From Nitrosomonas aestuarii (GTDB lineage: Bacteria; Pseudomonadota; Gammaproteobacteria; Burkholderiales; Nitrosomonadaceae), in NCBI RefSeq assembly GCF_003046585.1, contig NZ_QAAE01000003.1, positions 62,001 through 126,000 on the forward strand: a stretch of DNA of 64,000 nucleotides, in the 5' to 3' direction. The translations under genes and the position numbers were made by a program. The notes beneath the pieces were generated by a model. It saw only the letters and a program-made list of their open reading frames with translations, did no database searches and was not told the DNA's origin. Shown piece after piece: positions 7,266-15,595 of this stretch. Numbering within the stretch: the first letter of the stretch is position 1; each line of letters begins with the position of its first letter.

Positions 7266-9977
7266 ATGGCGAGACCGACACCCTTTACCCAAAGAAGCAA
7301 AGCCAAAAAGCAGGTAGAAACCCTTACCCACGAAGATGCATCGCGCAAAAATATTCCGACAGCGGAATATGAAGCGGTACTCCACGAGAAAGATAAAAGC
7401 TCCGTTCGTGTCGCTTATGAACGGCGCCACCGTGACCTCGACCCTCAGTTAGTGTGGCGAGGTAAGGATGAGCAGGATTGGTCTGATCTTGTTGTTCACG
7501 CGCCGCCGCTTTATATTCAGGAAAAGGTTCACCCCAAAGTTCTGATCGATGATTTGCGCCGACAAACCGAGAAGGCTCAGGCGAAAGCTTATGAGCAAAA
7601 TCAGGGTTTTATGGGCGACCTTTTTGCAGACTTCAATGGGTTGCCAAGTGAAGATGCTAAAACTGAGTTTTATCAACATGATGCACATTGGTCTAATCGC
7701 ATGATTTTGGGTGATAGCCTGCAAGTTATGGCTTCATTAGCGGAGCGCGAAGGACTACGGGGAAAAGTACAGACTTTATTTTTTGACCCACCCTATGGGA
7801 TTAAGTTTAATTCAAATTTCCAATGGTCAACCACTACAAGGGATGTAAAAGATGGAAAATCTGAGCACATCACAAGAGAGCCGGAAATGGTTAAAGCTTT
7901 CCGCGACACATGGAAGGATGGGATTCATACGTACCTAACTTATTTACGTGATCGATTAACTGTTGCTCGGGATTTGCTCGATGAAACAGGTTCAATTTTT
8001 GTCCAGATCGGAGATGAAAACGTACATCGTGTCAGATCAGTGCTGGATGAAGTATTTGGCGATTCCAATTTTATTAGCGAAATTACTTTTCAAAAGACTG
8101 GGAGTCAGCCGGGGGCGATGATAGGAAACGTGTCTGACTATATACTTTGGTTTGCTAAAGACAAATCAAAAGTTAAAGCTAAGAAGATATTTTTGCCAAA
8201 GGATGGAGATGAAGGCGATTATTCTCCTGATCCACTAACTTCGGATGGTGCGTCGGAAAAAGGAACTGTTGATTTTCTTTTTCAGGGGCAAGTTTTCCAC
8301 CCTGGCAAAAAGGCCCATTGGAAAACTACGACTTCGGGAATGGAAACACTGGCCCGTGCAGATAGGATAATTAAACAAAGAAAGCAGATTCGACTTAAAA
8401 AATATTGGAGCGATAACCCTGTAAAATCACTAACAAATTTGTGGACTGATAGTGGGGGGGCTTCCAATGTCATTTATGTAGTACAAACTAATCAAAAAAT
8501 AGTTCAACGATGTTTGTTATTGGCAAGCGATCCAGGTGATTTGGTGTTAGATCCCACCTGTGGATCAGGCACAACTGCTTATGTTGCAGAACAGTGGGGG
8601 AGACGCTGGATAACTATCGATACCTCTAGAGTATCTCTTGCACTTGCTAGAGCAAGAATAATGGGTGCAAGGTATCCCTATTATTTACTTTCTGATTCTC
8701 AAGATGGTCTAGTGAAGGAAGCGGAAATAACTCGCTCAGCTCCTTCTGTCAAACCTACAACAGACAATATTCGCTATGGTTTTGTTTACGAACGAGTACC
8801 ACACATCACGTTAAAAGCGATTGCTAATAATTCCGAAATTGATGTTATATGGGATAGGTTTCAAAAGGAGCTGGAACCACTCAGAACAGAATTAAACAAG
8901 GCGCTAGGACAGGCTTGGGAAGAATGGGAAATTCCTGACGAGATTGATGATAAATCTTCAAAAAAAGCCAAAGAATTACACGTATCTTGGTGGGAGCAGC
9001 GCATTGCTAGACAAAAAGAAATAGACGCTTCGATAGCTGTAAAAGCTGATTCTGAGTATCTATACGATAAGCCATACGAAGACAATAAAAAGGTTCGTGT
9101 CGCTGGGCCGTTCACCGTGGAAAGCCTTTCTCCGCATCGTGCCCTAACCGTAGGCATTGATGACGAACTGATTGATCCTACAGAGCAGAAAGAAGAGTTT
9201 GAAGACGAGCAAGATTTTGTTCAGATCATCCTTGAAAATCTCAAAACTGCTGGCGTACAGCAAGCTAATAAAGAAGACAAAATTGACTTTTTATCACTAG
9301 CCCCTTGGCCAGGTGATTTGGTGTGCGCCGAAGGTAAGTATATTGACGAAACTGAGAAGGAGAAACGCGCCGCAATTTTTATCGGGTCGGAATTTGGTAC
9401 TGTCTCTCGTCCCGATTTGGTCCAAGCAGCTCGAGAAGCCGCTGATGCTGGCTTTGATGTGTTGATCGCTTGCGCCTTTAACTATGATGCGCACTCCACA
9501 GAGTTTGAAAAACTTGGTCGCGTTCCGGTACTAAAAGCACGTATGAATGCCGACTTGCACATGGCCGACGACCTGAAAAATACAGGTAAAGGCAATTTGT
9601 TCGTGATCTTTGGTGAGCCAGACATTGACGTTATGGATGTAGAAGACGGACAAATACAAATCAAAATTAATGGTGTCGACGTGTTTCACCCTAATACAGG
9701 TGAGGTGCGCAGTGATGGTGCTGAGGGTATTGCTTGCTGGTTTATCGACACTGACTATAACGAAGAAAGCTTCTTCGTGCGTCAGGCTTATTTCCTTGGA
9801 GCGAATGATCCTTACAAGTCGCTAAAAACGACACTCAAGGCCGAAATCAATCAAGAAGTATGGGATACGTTGAATAGCGATATATCTCGTCCATTTGATA
9901 AACCTAAGAACGGACGTATTGCGGTCAAGGTTATCAACCATCTTGGTGATGAGGTCATGAAGGTTTATCGAGTTTAG
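7266..9977 (+). CDS. Type III-like DNA methyltransferase (beta class) with long C-terminal extension
   Basis: A 903-residue protein. The catalytic motif DPPYG lies at about residue 174, and the S-adenosylmethionine-binding motif DPTCGSGTT lies far downstream at about 429. This order defines the beta class of N6-adenine/N4-cytosine methyltransferases, with the target-recognition region between the two. It should protect host sites and supply specificity to the nuclease encoded just upstream. It is about 250-300 residues longer than a usual type III Mod. The extra part (about 560-903) is acidic and contains a Rossmann-like stretch near AAIFIGSEFGTVSRPDLVQA. No function is assigned to this extension. 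Confidence 0.88.
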   Translation: MARPTPFTQRSKAKKQVETLTHEDASRKNIPTAEYEAVLHEKDKSSVRVAYERRHRDLDPQLVWRGKDEQDWSDLVVHAPPLYIQEKVHPKVLIDDLRRQTEKAQAKAYEQNQGFMGDLFADFNGLPSEDAKTEFYQHDAHWSNRMILGDSLQVMASLAEREGLRGKVQTLFFDPPYGIKFNSNFQWSTTTRDVKDGKSEHITREPEMVKAFRDTWKDGIHTYLTYLRDRLTVARDLLDETGSIFVQIGDENVHRVRSVLDEVFGDSNFISEITFQKTGSQPGAMIGNVSDYILWFAKDKSKVKAKKIFLPKDGDEGDYSPDPLTSDGASEKGTVDFLFQGQVFHPGKKAHWKTTTSGMETLARADRIIKQRKQIRLKKYWSDNPVKSLTNLWTDSGGASNVIYVVQTNQKIVQRCLLLASDPGDLVLDPTCGSGTTAYVAEQWGRRWITIDTSRVSLALARARIMGARYPYYLLSDSQDGLVKEAEITRSAPSVKPTTDNIRYGFVYERVPHITLKAIANNSEIDVIWDRFQKELEPLRTELNKALGQAWEEWEIPDEIDDKSSKKAKELHVSWWEQRIARQKEIDASIAVKADSEYLYDKPYEDNKKVRVAGPFTVESLSPHRALTVGIDDELIDPTEQKEEFEDEQDFVQIILENLKTAGVQQANKEDKIDFLSLAPWPGDLVCAEGKYIDETEKEKRAAIFIGSEFGTVSRPDLVQAAREAADAGFDVLIACAFNYDAHSTEFEKLGRVPVLKARMNADLHMADDLKNTGKGNLFVIFGEPDIDVMDVEDGQIQIKINGVDVFHPNTGEVRSDGAEGIACWFIDTDYNEESFFVRQAYFLGANDPYKSLKTTLKAEINQEVWDTLNSDISRPFDKPKNGRIAVKVINHLGDEVMKVYRV

Positions 9978-9985
9978 GGGGTTAA

Positions 9986-12079
9986 ATGGCCATGGAATTT
10001 CGCATCTCAGATTCGTTTACCAGTAGCCTCGCTAAGCTAACAAGCGATGAGCAAAAGGCTGTGAAAACCACTGCCTTTGACCTTCAGATAAGCCCTGAAA
10101 ATCCAGGCCATAGCTTCCACAAGTTGGATCGTGCTCAGGATAAAAATTTCTGGTCGGTACGTGTTAATCGTGACATCCGCATCATTGTTCACCGCTCAAA
10201 TGCCAGTTTGCTGCTCTGCTATGTCGATCATCATGATGATGCCTATAAGTGGGCCGAAAAGCGAAAGCTTGAAACGCATCCAAAAACAGGCGCGGCCCAG
10301 CTCGTTGAAATCAGAGAGCGCGTCGAAGAGATACGTGTTCCTTACTATGTCAATGTGGAGGCCACGCCACCGCCTAAACCCTTGCTCTTCGATGGGTTCA
10401 ACGATGATCAGTTGCTGGAATATGGTGTACCACCAGAGTGGCTCGCCGATGTAAAGGCATCCGATGAAGATTCGATCTTAGAGTTATCGGGTCACCTGCC
10501 CGCGGAAGCGGCAGAAGCTCTTATTGAAATCGCCGTTGGTGGAACACCAAGACCACCTGTGGTCGCTCCTCCAGAGAGCAGCCCATTCGATCACCCCGAT
10601 GCTCAGCGCCGCTTCCGTACCATGGTTGATACGGAAGAGCTGGAACGAGCGCTCGATGCTCCATGGGAGAAGTGGACAGTTTTCCTTCACCCTGACCAGC
10701 AGGAGCTAGTCGAAAAAGATTTTAATGGGCCAGCCCGTGTTTCCGGCTCTGCTGGAACGGGTAAAACCATTGTGGCCTTACATCGCGCAGTGCATTTAGC
10801 CAGAGAAAATTCCGAGGCGCGGATTTTGCTCACAACATTCTCTGACATCTTGGCCAATGCACTCAAAGAAAAGCTTAAGCACTTAATCGGAAATACCCCA
10901 CGACTGGCAGAGCGTTTGGAAATCCATTCAATGGATTCTATCGCCGTTCGGCTGCACAAATTTAATGCCAGCAGTAAACAATTACTCAATCGAGATAAGT
11001 TATTTGAACTCATCTCGAAACACTCCCAAGATGCCGAGGGACTTCGCTATTCGACAGCATTCATTTTTGAAGAATGGCTTCAGGTAGTGAATGCCTGGCA
11101 GATCAATACATGGGATGAATACAAAAGTGTTCAAAGATTGGGGCGAAAAACCAGGTTGGCGGAAACCCAGCGGCAAGTTTTATGGGCGATATTTGAAAAG
11201 GTAAACGCTGAACTCATTGAAACCAATTCAGTTTCTATGGCTGGAATATATCTGGATTTAACTCATTCCCTGGAAGAAAAGGAAAACAGCCCCTTTGACT
11301 TCGTAGTGGTCGATGAGGCTCAGGACATAAGCATTCCACAATTACGATTTCTAGCCGCACTTGGTGGTAAAAAGTCAAACGCTCTATTTTTTGCAGGTGA
11401 TTTAGGCCAGCGCATATTCCAGCAGGCTTTTTCCTGGAAGTCTTTGGGTGTTGATATTCGCGGTAGGTCAAAGACGCTTCGCGTGAATTACCGGACATCG
11501 CATCAAATTCGAATGCAATCAGACCGATTACTCGGCCCCAGTGTTGCTGATGTTGATGGCTATGAAGATGATCGAACCAATACAGTATCAGTATTTAATG
11601 GCCCAGAGCCAACTATTCGCAATTTTAACACGTACAAAGAAGAAATTGAGTTTGTTTCAAGTTGGTTGTCAAAGCTAACTGAAAATGGATATGAGGCTCA
11701 CGAAATCGGCTTGATTGTTCGTTCAGACAAGGAAATACCAAGAGCGGTATCGGCAATTGAAAAGGCATGCATAACGTATAAACAGTTAGACAGCTACATT
11801 CAGCTTGCGCACGGATACGCATCGATCTGCACAATGCACCTGGCTAAAGGACTGGAATTTAGAGCCGTTGTCGTTATGGCCTGTGACGATGAGATCATTC
11901 CTTCACAGGAGCGGATCGAGTCTGTTGCTGACAATGCTGATCTTGAAGAGGTTTATGATACAGAGCGCCATCTGTTATATGTCGCCTGTACCAGGGCAAG
12001 AGATAGACTTCTTGTTACCAGCGGGGAGTTGCCATCCGAGTTTTTGGAAGACATGGACTCTTCGGAGGCGCACTCATGA
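9986..12079 (+). CDS. UvrD-type SF1 helicase with N-terminal RelE-like domain
   Basis: A 697-residue protein. Residues 1-90 resemble a RelE/ParE fold (FWSVRVNRDIRIIVHR, then YVDHHDDAYKWAE). After a linker comes a complete SF1A helicase: Walker A GSAGTGKT near 254, DEAQD near 442, FAGDLGQRIFQ, the LRVNYRTSHQI motif, MHLAKGLEFRAVVV near 620 and LLYVACTRARDRL near 660. It would unwind or translocate on DNA with 3'-5' polarity. The RelE-like part may serve nucleic-acid binding rather than act as a ribosome toxin; there is no antitoxin gene beside it. It lies 8 bases after the methyltransferase, and its stop overlaps the next start (ATGA). Confidence 0.85.
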   Translation: MAMEFRISDSFTSSLAKLTSDEQKAVKTTAFDLQISPENPGHSFHKLDRAQDKNFWSVRVNRDIRIIVHRSNASLLLCYVDHHDDAYKWAEKRKLETHPKTGAAQLVEIRERVEEIRVPYYVNVEATPPPKPLLFDGFNDDQLLEYGVPPEWLADVKASDEDSILELSGHLPAEAAEALIEIAVGGTPRPPVVAPPESSPFDHPDAQRRFRTMVDTEELERALDAPWEKWTVFLHPDQQELVEKDFNGPARVSGSAGTGKTIVALHRAVHLARENSEARILLTTFSDILANALKEKLKHLIGNTPRLAERLEIHSMDSIAVRLHKFNASSKQLLNRDKLFELISKHSQDAEGLRYSTAFIFEEWLQVVNAWQINTWDEYKSVQRLGRKTRLAETQRQVLWAIFEKVNAELIETNSVSMAGIYLDLTHSLEEKENSPFDFVVVDEAQDISIPQLRFLAALGGKKSNALFFAGDLGQRIFQQAFSWKSLGVDIRGRSKTLRVNYRTSHQIRMQSDRLLGPSVADVDGYEDDRTNTVSVFNGPEPTIRNFNTYKEEIEFVSSWLSKLTENGYEAHEIGLIVRSDKEIPRAVSAIEKACITYKQLDSYIQLAHGYASICTMHLAKGLEFRAVVVMACDDEIIPSQERIESVADNADLEEVYDTERHLLYVACTRARDRLLVTSGELPSEFLEDMDSSEAHS

Positions 12080-13647
12080 AATACATTGAGAAGCTAAAGC
12101 TGTTTAATTTTAAACGCTTTGATGACTTTGAATATGTAGCGAGAGAGAAACGTAATATTTTTATCGGCGACAATGAAGCTGGAAAAAGCACAATTTTACA
12201 GGCAATTGACCTAGTTCTAACAGGTAGTCGGTCTCGGGTCGAAAATCTTGGTCTTGAAACACTATTTAACCAAGTCTCAGTTTTAGAGTTTCTAAATGGA
12301 GATAAGAAGCTGTCTGATTTACCTAGGATGGCTATCGAAATATTTTTGAATGACCATGGAGAAATATGGCTTGATGGAAAGAATAATAGTGATGAGGTGA
12401 CGTGCCATGGTCTCAAACTTGTTTGCGAGCCCATGATTGACGAATATGGACAGGAAATTGAGAGCGCATTGGCAAATGAACAGGCTCTTTTTCCATTTGA
12501 ATATTACAATATCCAGTTCTCAACCTTTTCCGGGCAGCTTTACACCCAAAACAGAAAATTCCTTAATCATATCTTTATAGACAGTTCTCTGATCGGAACG
12601 GAATACGCCACTCGACAATATACAAAGTCTTTGTATGAAGCGAATACAAGTCTCGTCGAGCGCCATCAAAATAGTCATGCGTATAGACATACTAAAGCTA
12701 CTTTTACGTCAGAATCCTTGGTCACGCTGAATGATGCGTTAGATGCAACTAAGTTTGACTTAAAAAATGACGGAAAATCGAATCTTGAGCAGGATTTAAT
12801 GATTACTCAAGGAGGCATACCTGTCGCTCAAATGGGAAAAGGAAAGCAGTGCTTCATAAAAACTGAATTTGCATTACAACAAAAGGAAGGGGCTAGGCCC
12901 ATTGATCTAATTCTCATTGAGGAGCCTGAAAACCATCTCAGCCACCTCAATATGAAGAAATTGATCAATGAAATTGAAAAGGCAACGCAGACGCAGATAA
13001 TTATTGCTACGCACAGTAACAGCGTTTGCTCCCGTTTAGACCTTCATAATGCCTCTCTAATAAGCCCATCTAAAAAGGATCCCGTTTCGCTCTCTGACTT
13101 GCCTGATGACACTGCGAGTTATTTCGTTAAAGCGCCAAATAATAAAATACTTGAGTTCATACTTTCAGCCAAAGTGATACTCGTGGAAGGTGATGCCGAA
13201 TATATGCTCGTCGATGGTATGTATGAAAAGCTATATAGCGAAAAGTTGGAAGACACAAACATACACGTCATTTCTGTCGGTGGTACAGCTTTCAAGAGAT
13301 ATTTGGATTTGGCTTCACTTCTTAAGATAAAAACAGCCGTAACTCGGGATAATGATGGAAATTACCAATCAAACTGTGTAGACAACTATGCTGGTTATGT
13401 TGGGGATTCTATTCAGGTATTTAGTGAAACGAACAATGCTAACAGAACCACGCTTGAAAAATGTATTTACCAAGACAATACAGCATTATGTGATGAGTTA
13501 TTTGCAGCCGGAAGAAGAACACTATCTGTTGAAGACTACATGTTATCTAACAAGGCAGACGCCGCATTAACAATATTGGATGCTGGTATGGATCGCCTTG
13601 AAGCTCCAGATTATATCAAGCAGGCTTTCGAATGGATAAGAGGGTAA
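12076..13647 (+). CDS. OLD-family ATPase with TOPRIM nuclease domain (GajA-like)
   Basis: A 523-residue protein. The ABC-type ATPase is seen as Walker A GDNEAGKST (31-39), a Q/signature region around MGKGKQCF near 254, Walker B LILIEEPENHL near 276 and an H-switch IIIATHSNS near 310. The C-terminal TOPRIM domain has the conserved Glu in VILVEGDAEYML near 371 and the acidic TRDNDGN near 424. OLD proteins of this class (class 2, including Gabija GajA) are metal-dependent DNA endonucleases encoded next to a UvrD-like helicase, which is the arrangement here on both sides. It overlaps the upstream gene by 4 bases and the downstream gene by 16. Confidence 0.85.
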   Translation: MKYIEKLKLFNFKRFDDFEYVAREKRNIFIGDNEAGKSTILQAIDLVLTGSRSRVENLGLETLFNQVSVLEFLNGDKKLSDLPRMAIEIFLNDHGEIWLDGKNNSDEVTCHGLKLVCEPMIDEYGQEIESALANEQALFPFEYYNIQFSTFSGQLYTQNRKFLNHIFIDSSLIGTEYATRQYTKSLYEANTSLVERHQNSHAYRHTKATFTSESLVTLNDALDATKFDLKNDGKSNLEQDLMITQGGIPVAQMGKGKQCFIKTEFALQQKEGARPIDLILIEEPENHLSHLNMKKLINEIEKATQTQIIIATHSNSVCSRLDLHNASLISPSKKDPVSLSDLPDDTASYFVKAPNNKILEFILSAKVILVEGDAEYMLVDGMYEKLYSEKLEDTNIHVISVGGTAFKRYLDLASLLKIKTAVTRDNDGNYQSNCVDNYAGYVGDSIQVFSETNNANRTTLEKCIYQDNTALCDELFAAGRRTLSVEDYMLSNKADAALTILDAGMDRLEAPDYIKQAFEWIRG

Positions 13648-14663
13648 TTTTTGCTGTCGCTGGGTCTGGCAAGACAACGCATATAGTAAACAGCCTTTCT
13701 TTTGAAAAGCGGTCGCTTGTCATCACGTATTCTGAGAGCAATTATAATCATCTAAGGCGTAAAATAATTGAAAAATTTGGATATTTACCAGAAAATATAA
13801 CAGTCCAAACATACTTCACCTTTTTATATTCCTTCTGCTACAAGCCATTTTTGCACTACGCCTGGCGTTCGAAAGGTATTAACTGGGATGTACCACCAGC
13901 CTTTACATTACGTCTTAGAAGAACTGACAGAAGATTCTTCATTGATGGCCATTCCCGCCTTTATAGCAATAGGATAGCGAAGCTTGCCCTTGATAACGTC
14001 ATCGACGATGTGAGAGCGAGGCTAGAAAAATACTACGATGAGTTTTTGCTTGACGAAGTGCAGGATTTTGCCGGACATGATTTCAATCTTTTGAAAGAAA
14101 TATGCAGGAGCGATATGGATATATTGCTTGTCGGTGATTTCTATCAGCATACATTTGATACAAGCAGAGATGGGCCAACAAATAAAAACCTGTTTCACGA
14201 CTTTACAAGGTATCAGAAGCACTTTTCTGACATCGACATCACAGTGGATAAAGATACGCTCTCTCGCAGCTATCGATGTTCGTCTTCAGTTTGTGCGTTT
14301 GTTATGCAAAGTCTTGGTGTCAATATCGAATCTCACAAAAAAGAAGAGACAGGGGTTTATTATCTTGATGGAGAGAAGATATTTAAAAAGGTTTTCTACG
14401 ACGATAATGTTGTAAAACTTTTTTTCAAAGAGCATAGCAAATACCCTTGCTATTCAAATAATTGGGGGAAATCTAAAGGGCTGGATCAGTATGACGATGT
14501 TTGCGTGGTGCTGTACCCGAAAGCATTTAAAGCTTATACGAGCGGAAATTTTTCTAAACTGCCTGCTTCAAGTAGAAACAAACTGTATGTAGCCTGTACC
14601 CGAGCGAACAGAAGCCTGTACTTTATGAATGAGGCAGATATAAAGGACTTAAAGACTAGATAG
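13632..14663 (+). CDS. Compact UvrD-like helicase/ATPase (GajB-like)
   Basis: A 343-residue protein, much shorter than UvrD/Rep (about 700) and GajB (about 490). The motifs are still present: AVAGSGKTT (8-16), LLDEVQDF near 140, LVGDFYQHTF, a Q-R type SRSYRCSSSV, a divergent GKSKGLDQYDDVCVVL and the C-terminal LYVACTRANRSLYF. The 1B/2B accessory insertions are largely missing, so strand separation may be weak and it may act as a DNA-end-sensing ATPase. The start overlaps the OLD gene by 16 bases, implying translational coupling and an OLD-UvrD complex as in Gabija-type systems. Confidence 0.8.
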   Translation: MDKRVIFAVAGSGKTTHIVNSLSFEKRSLVITYSESNYNHLRRKIIEKFGYLPENITVQTYFTFLYSFCYKPFLHYAWRSKGINWDVPPAFTLRLRRTDRRFFIDGHSRLYSNRIAKLALDNVIDDVRARLEKYYDEFLLDEVQDFAGHDFNLLKEICRSDMDILLVGDFYQHTFDTSRDGPTNKNLFHDFTRYQKHFSDIDITVDKDTLSRSYRCSSSVCAFVMQSLGVNIESHKKEETGVYYLDGEKIFKKVFYDDNVVKLFFKEHSKYPCYSNNWGKSKGLDQYDDVCVVLYPKAFKAYTSGNFSKLPASSRNKLYVACTRANRSLYFMNEADIKDLKTR

Positions 14664-14721
14664 AATATTACTACCTAAGCAAAGGCTTGCCAGTATTGCA
14701 ATTATTGAAGAGTACATATGT

Positions 14722-14745
14722 CGCACCAAAAGGTGCGCCTATTTT
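14722..14745 (+). terminator. Terminator-like hairpin after the defence operon
   Basis: CGCACC (14722-14727) and GGTGCG (14732-14737) pair around an AAAA loop and are followed by CCTATTTT, 58 bases past the last operon stop. A second hairpin lies just beyond, GAGGGG (14756-14761) with CCCCTC (14770-14775). Confidence 0.55.
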
Positions 14746-14944
14746 AAAACAAATAGAGGGGTTCTTGTTCCCCTCAAAGTAAAGAAAAATGACGGTTTCC
14801 ACCTGATCCACTGCGTGGGGCAGACCCTCCGCAATTTTTCTGGACTTTTTCACCACCGCCTTAGTCGCCCTAGTCGGCAGAGGTTAAGCGCGAGGCAAAG
14901 ACGCTTCGCTCAAAACCTCAACACCGATTTAAGGAGAAAAGACT

Positions 14945-15460
14945 ATGAGCACTGAAATCAGAATTTATGTTGCAGATTTGGCGGCATACAATAATGGTAA
15001 ATTACACGGCGTTTGGATTAACGCGACCGACGATCTGGATGATATTTGGAATCAGGTTAATCAAATGCTGGCCGAAAGCCCCGAAGGGTTCGCGGAAGAA
15101 TACGCCATTCATGACTATGAAGGATTTGATGGCTATTCATTGGGTGAGTATGAAGGACTTGAAGCCGCGCATGAAATCGCTTGCTTCATTGAAGAATATC
15201 CGGATTTTGGCGGTGAATTACTGAATAATGTTGGTGGCAATCTGGATGAAGCTAAAACAGCGGCAGAAGAAAATTATTGCGGCTGCTATAAATCACTCGC
15301 GGATTATGCGGAAGAGCTGACCGAAGGCACAACGCAGATTCCTGAAAACCTGGCGTACTATATCGACTATGAGCGCATGGGCCGGGATATAGAGCTAAGC
15401 GGCGATATTTTCACCATAGAAACAGGATATGAGGAAGTTCACGTTTTTTGGAACCACTAG
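14945..15460 (+). CDS. ardA: ArdA-like antirestriction protein
   Basis: A 171-residue, strongly acidic protein with the ArdA hallmarks: IYVADLAAYNNGKLHGVWIN near the start, then EYAIHDYEGF, IACFIEEYPDF and a closing AYYIDYERMGRDIELSGD. ArdA proteins mimic B-form DNA and occupy type I (and some other) restriction-modification enzymes, helping incoming conjugative or mobilizable DNA to establish. TTTAAGGAGAAAAGACT ahead of the ATG gives a strong ribosome-binding site. It lies between the restriction operon and the RTX/mobilization block, consistent with a gene carried for transfer. Confidence 0.88.
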   Translation: MSTEIRIYVADLAAYNNGKLHGVWINATDDLDDIWNQVNQMLAESPEGFAEEYAIHDYEGFDGYSLGEYEGLEAAHEIACFIEEYPDFGGELLNNVGGNLDEAKTAAEENYCGCYKSLADYAEELTEGTTQIPENLAYYIDYERMGRDIELSGDIFTIETGYEEVHVFWNH

Positions 15461-15529
15461 AGTAAGTTAGGCGCTATCAGCTCAAGGCTGGCAGCGTTTT
15501 TATTTTGAGCGCTTCAAAAAATCGCGCCG

Positions 15530-15550
15530 CCGAAATCTTGCAGATTTCGG
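15530..15550. terminator. Inverted repeat between ardA and the RTX gene
   Basis: CCGAAATC (15530-15537) pairs perfectly with GATTTCGG (15543-15550) across TTGCA. It lies between two convergent genes and could end transcription from both sides, although neither side has a long T-run. Confidence 0.45.
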
Positions 15551-15595
15551 TAAAATGATTTGCGTGAACTTAATCTCACACAAATGATTCTGGAT

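Noticed and set aside
4217..14663. DISARM or BREX assignment of the defence operon
   Set aside because: No PLD (DrmC), DUF1998 (DrmB), PglZ or Brx genes are present.
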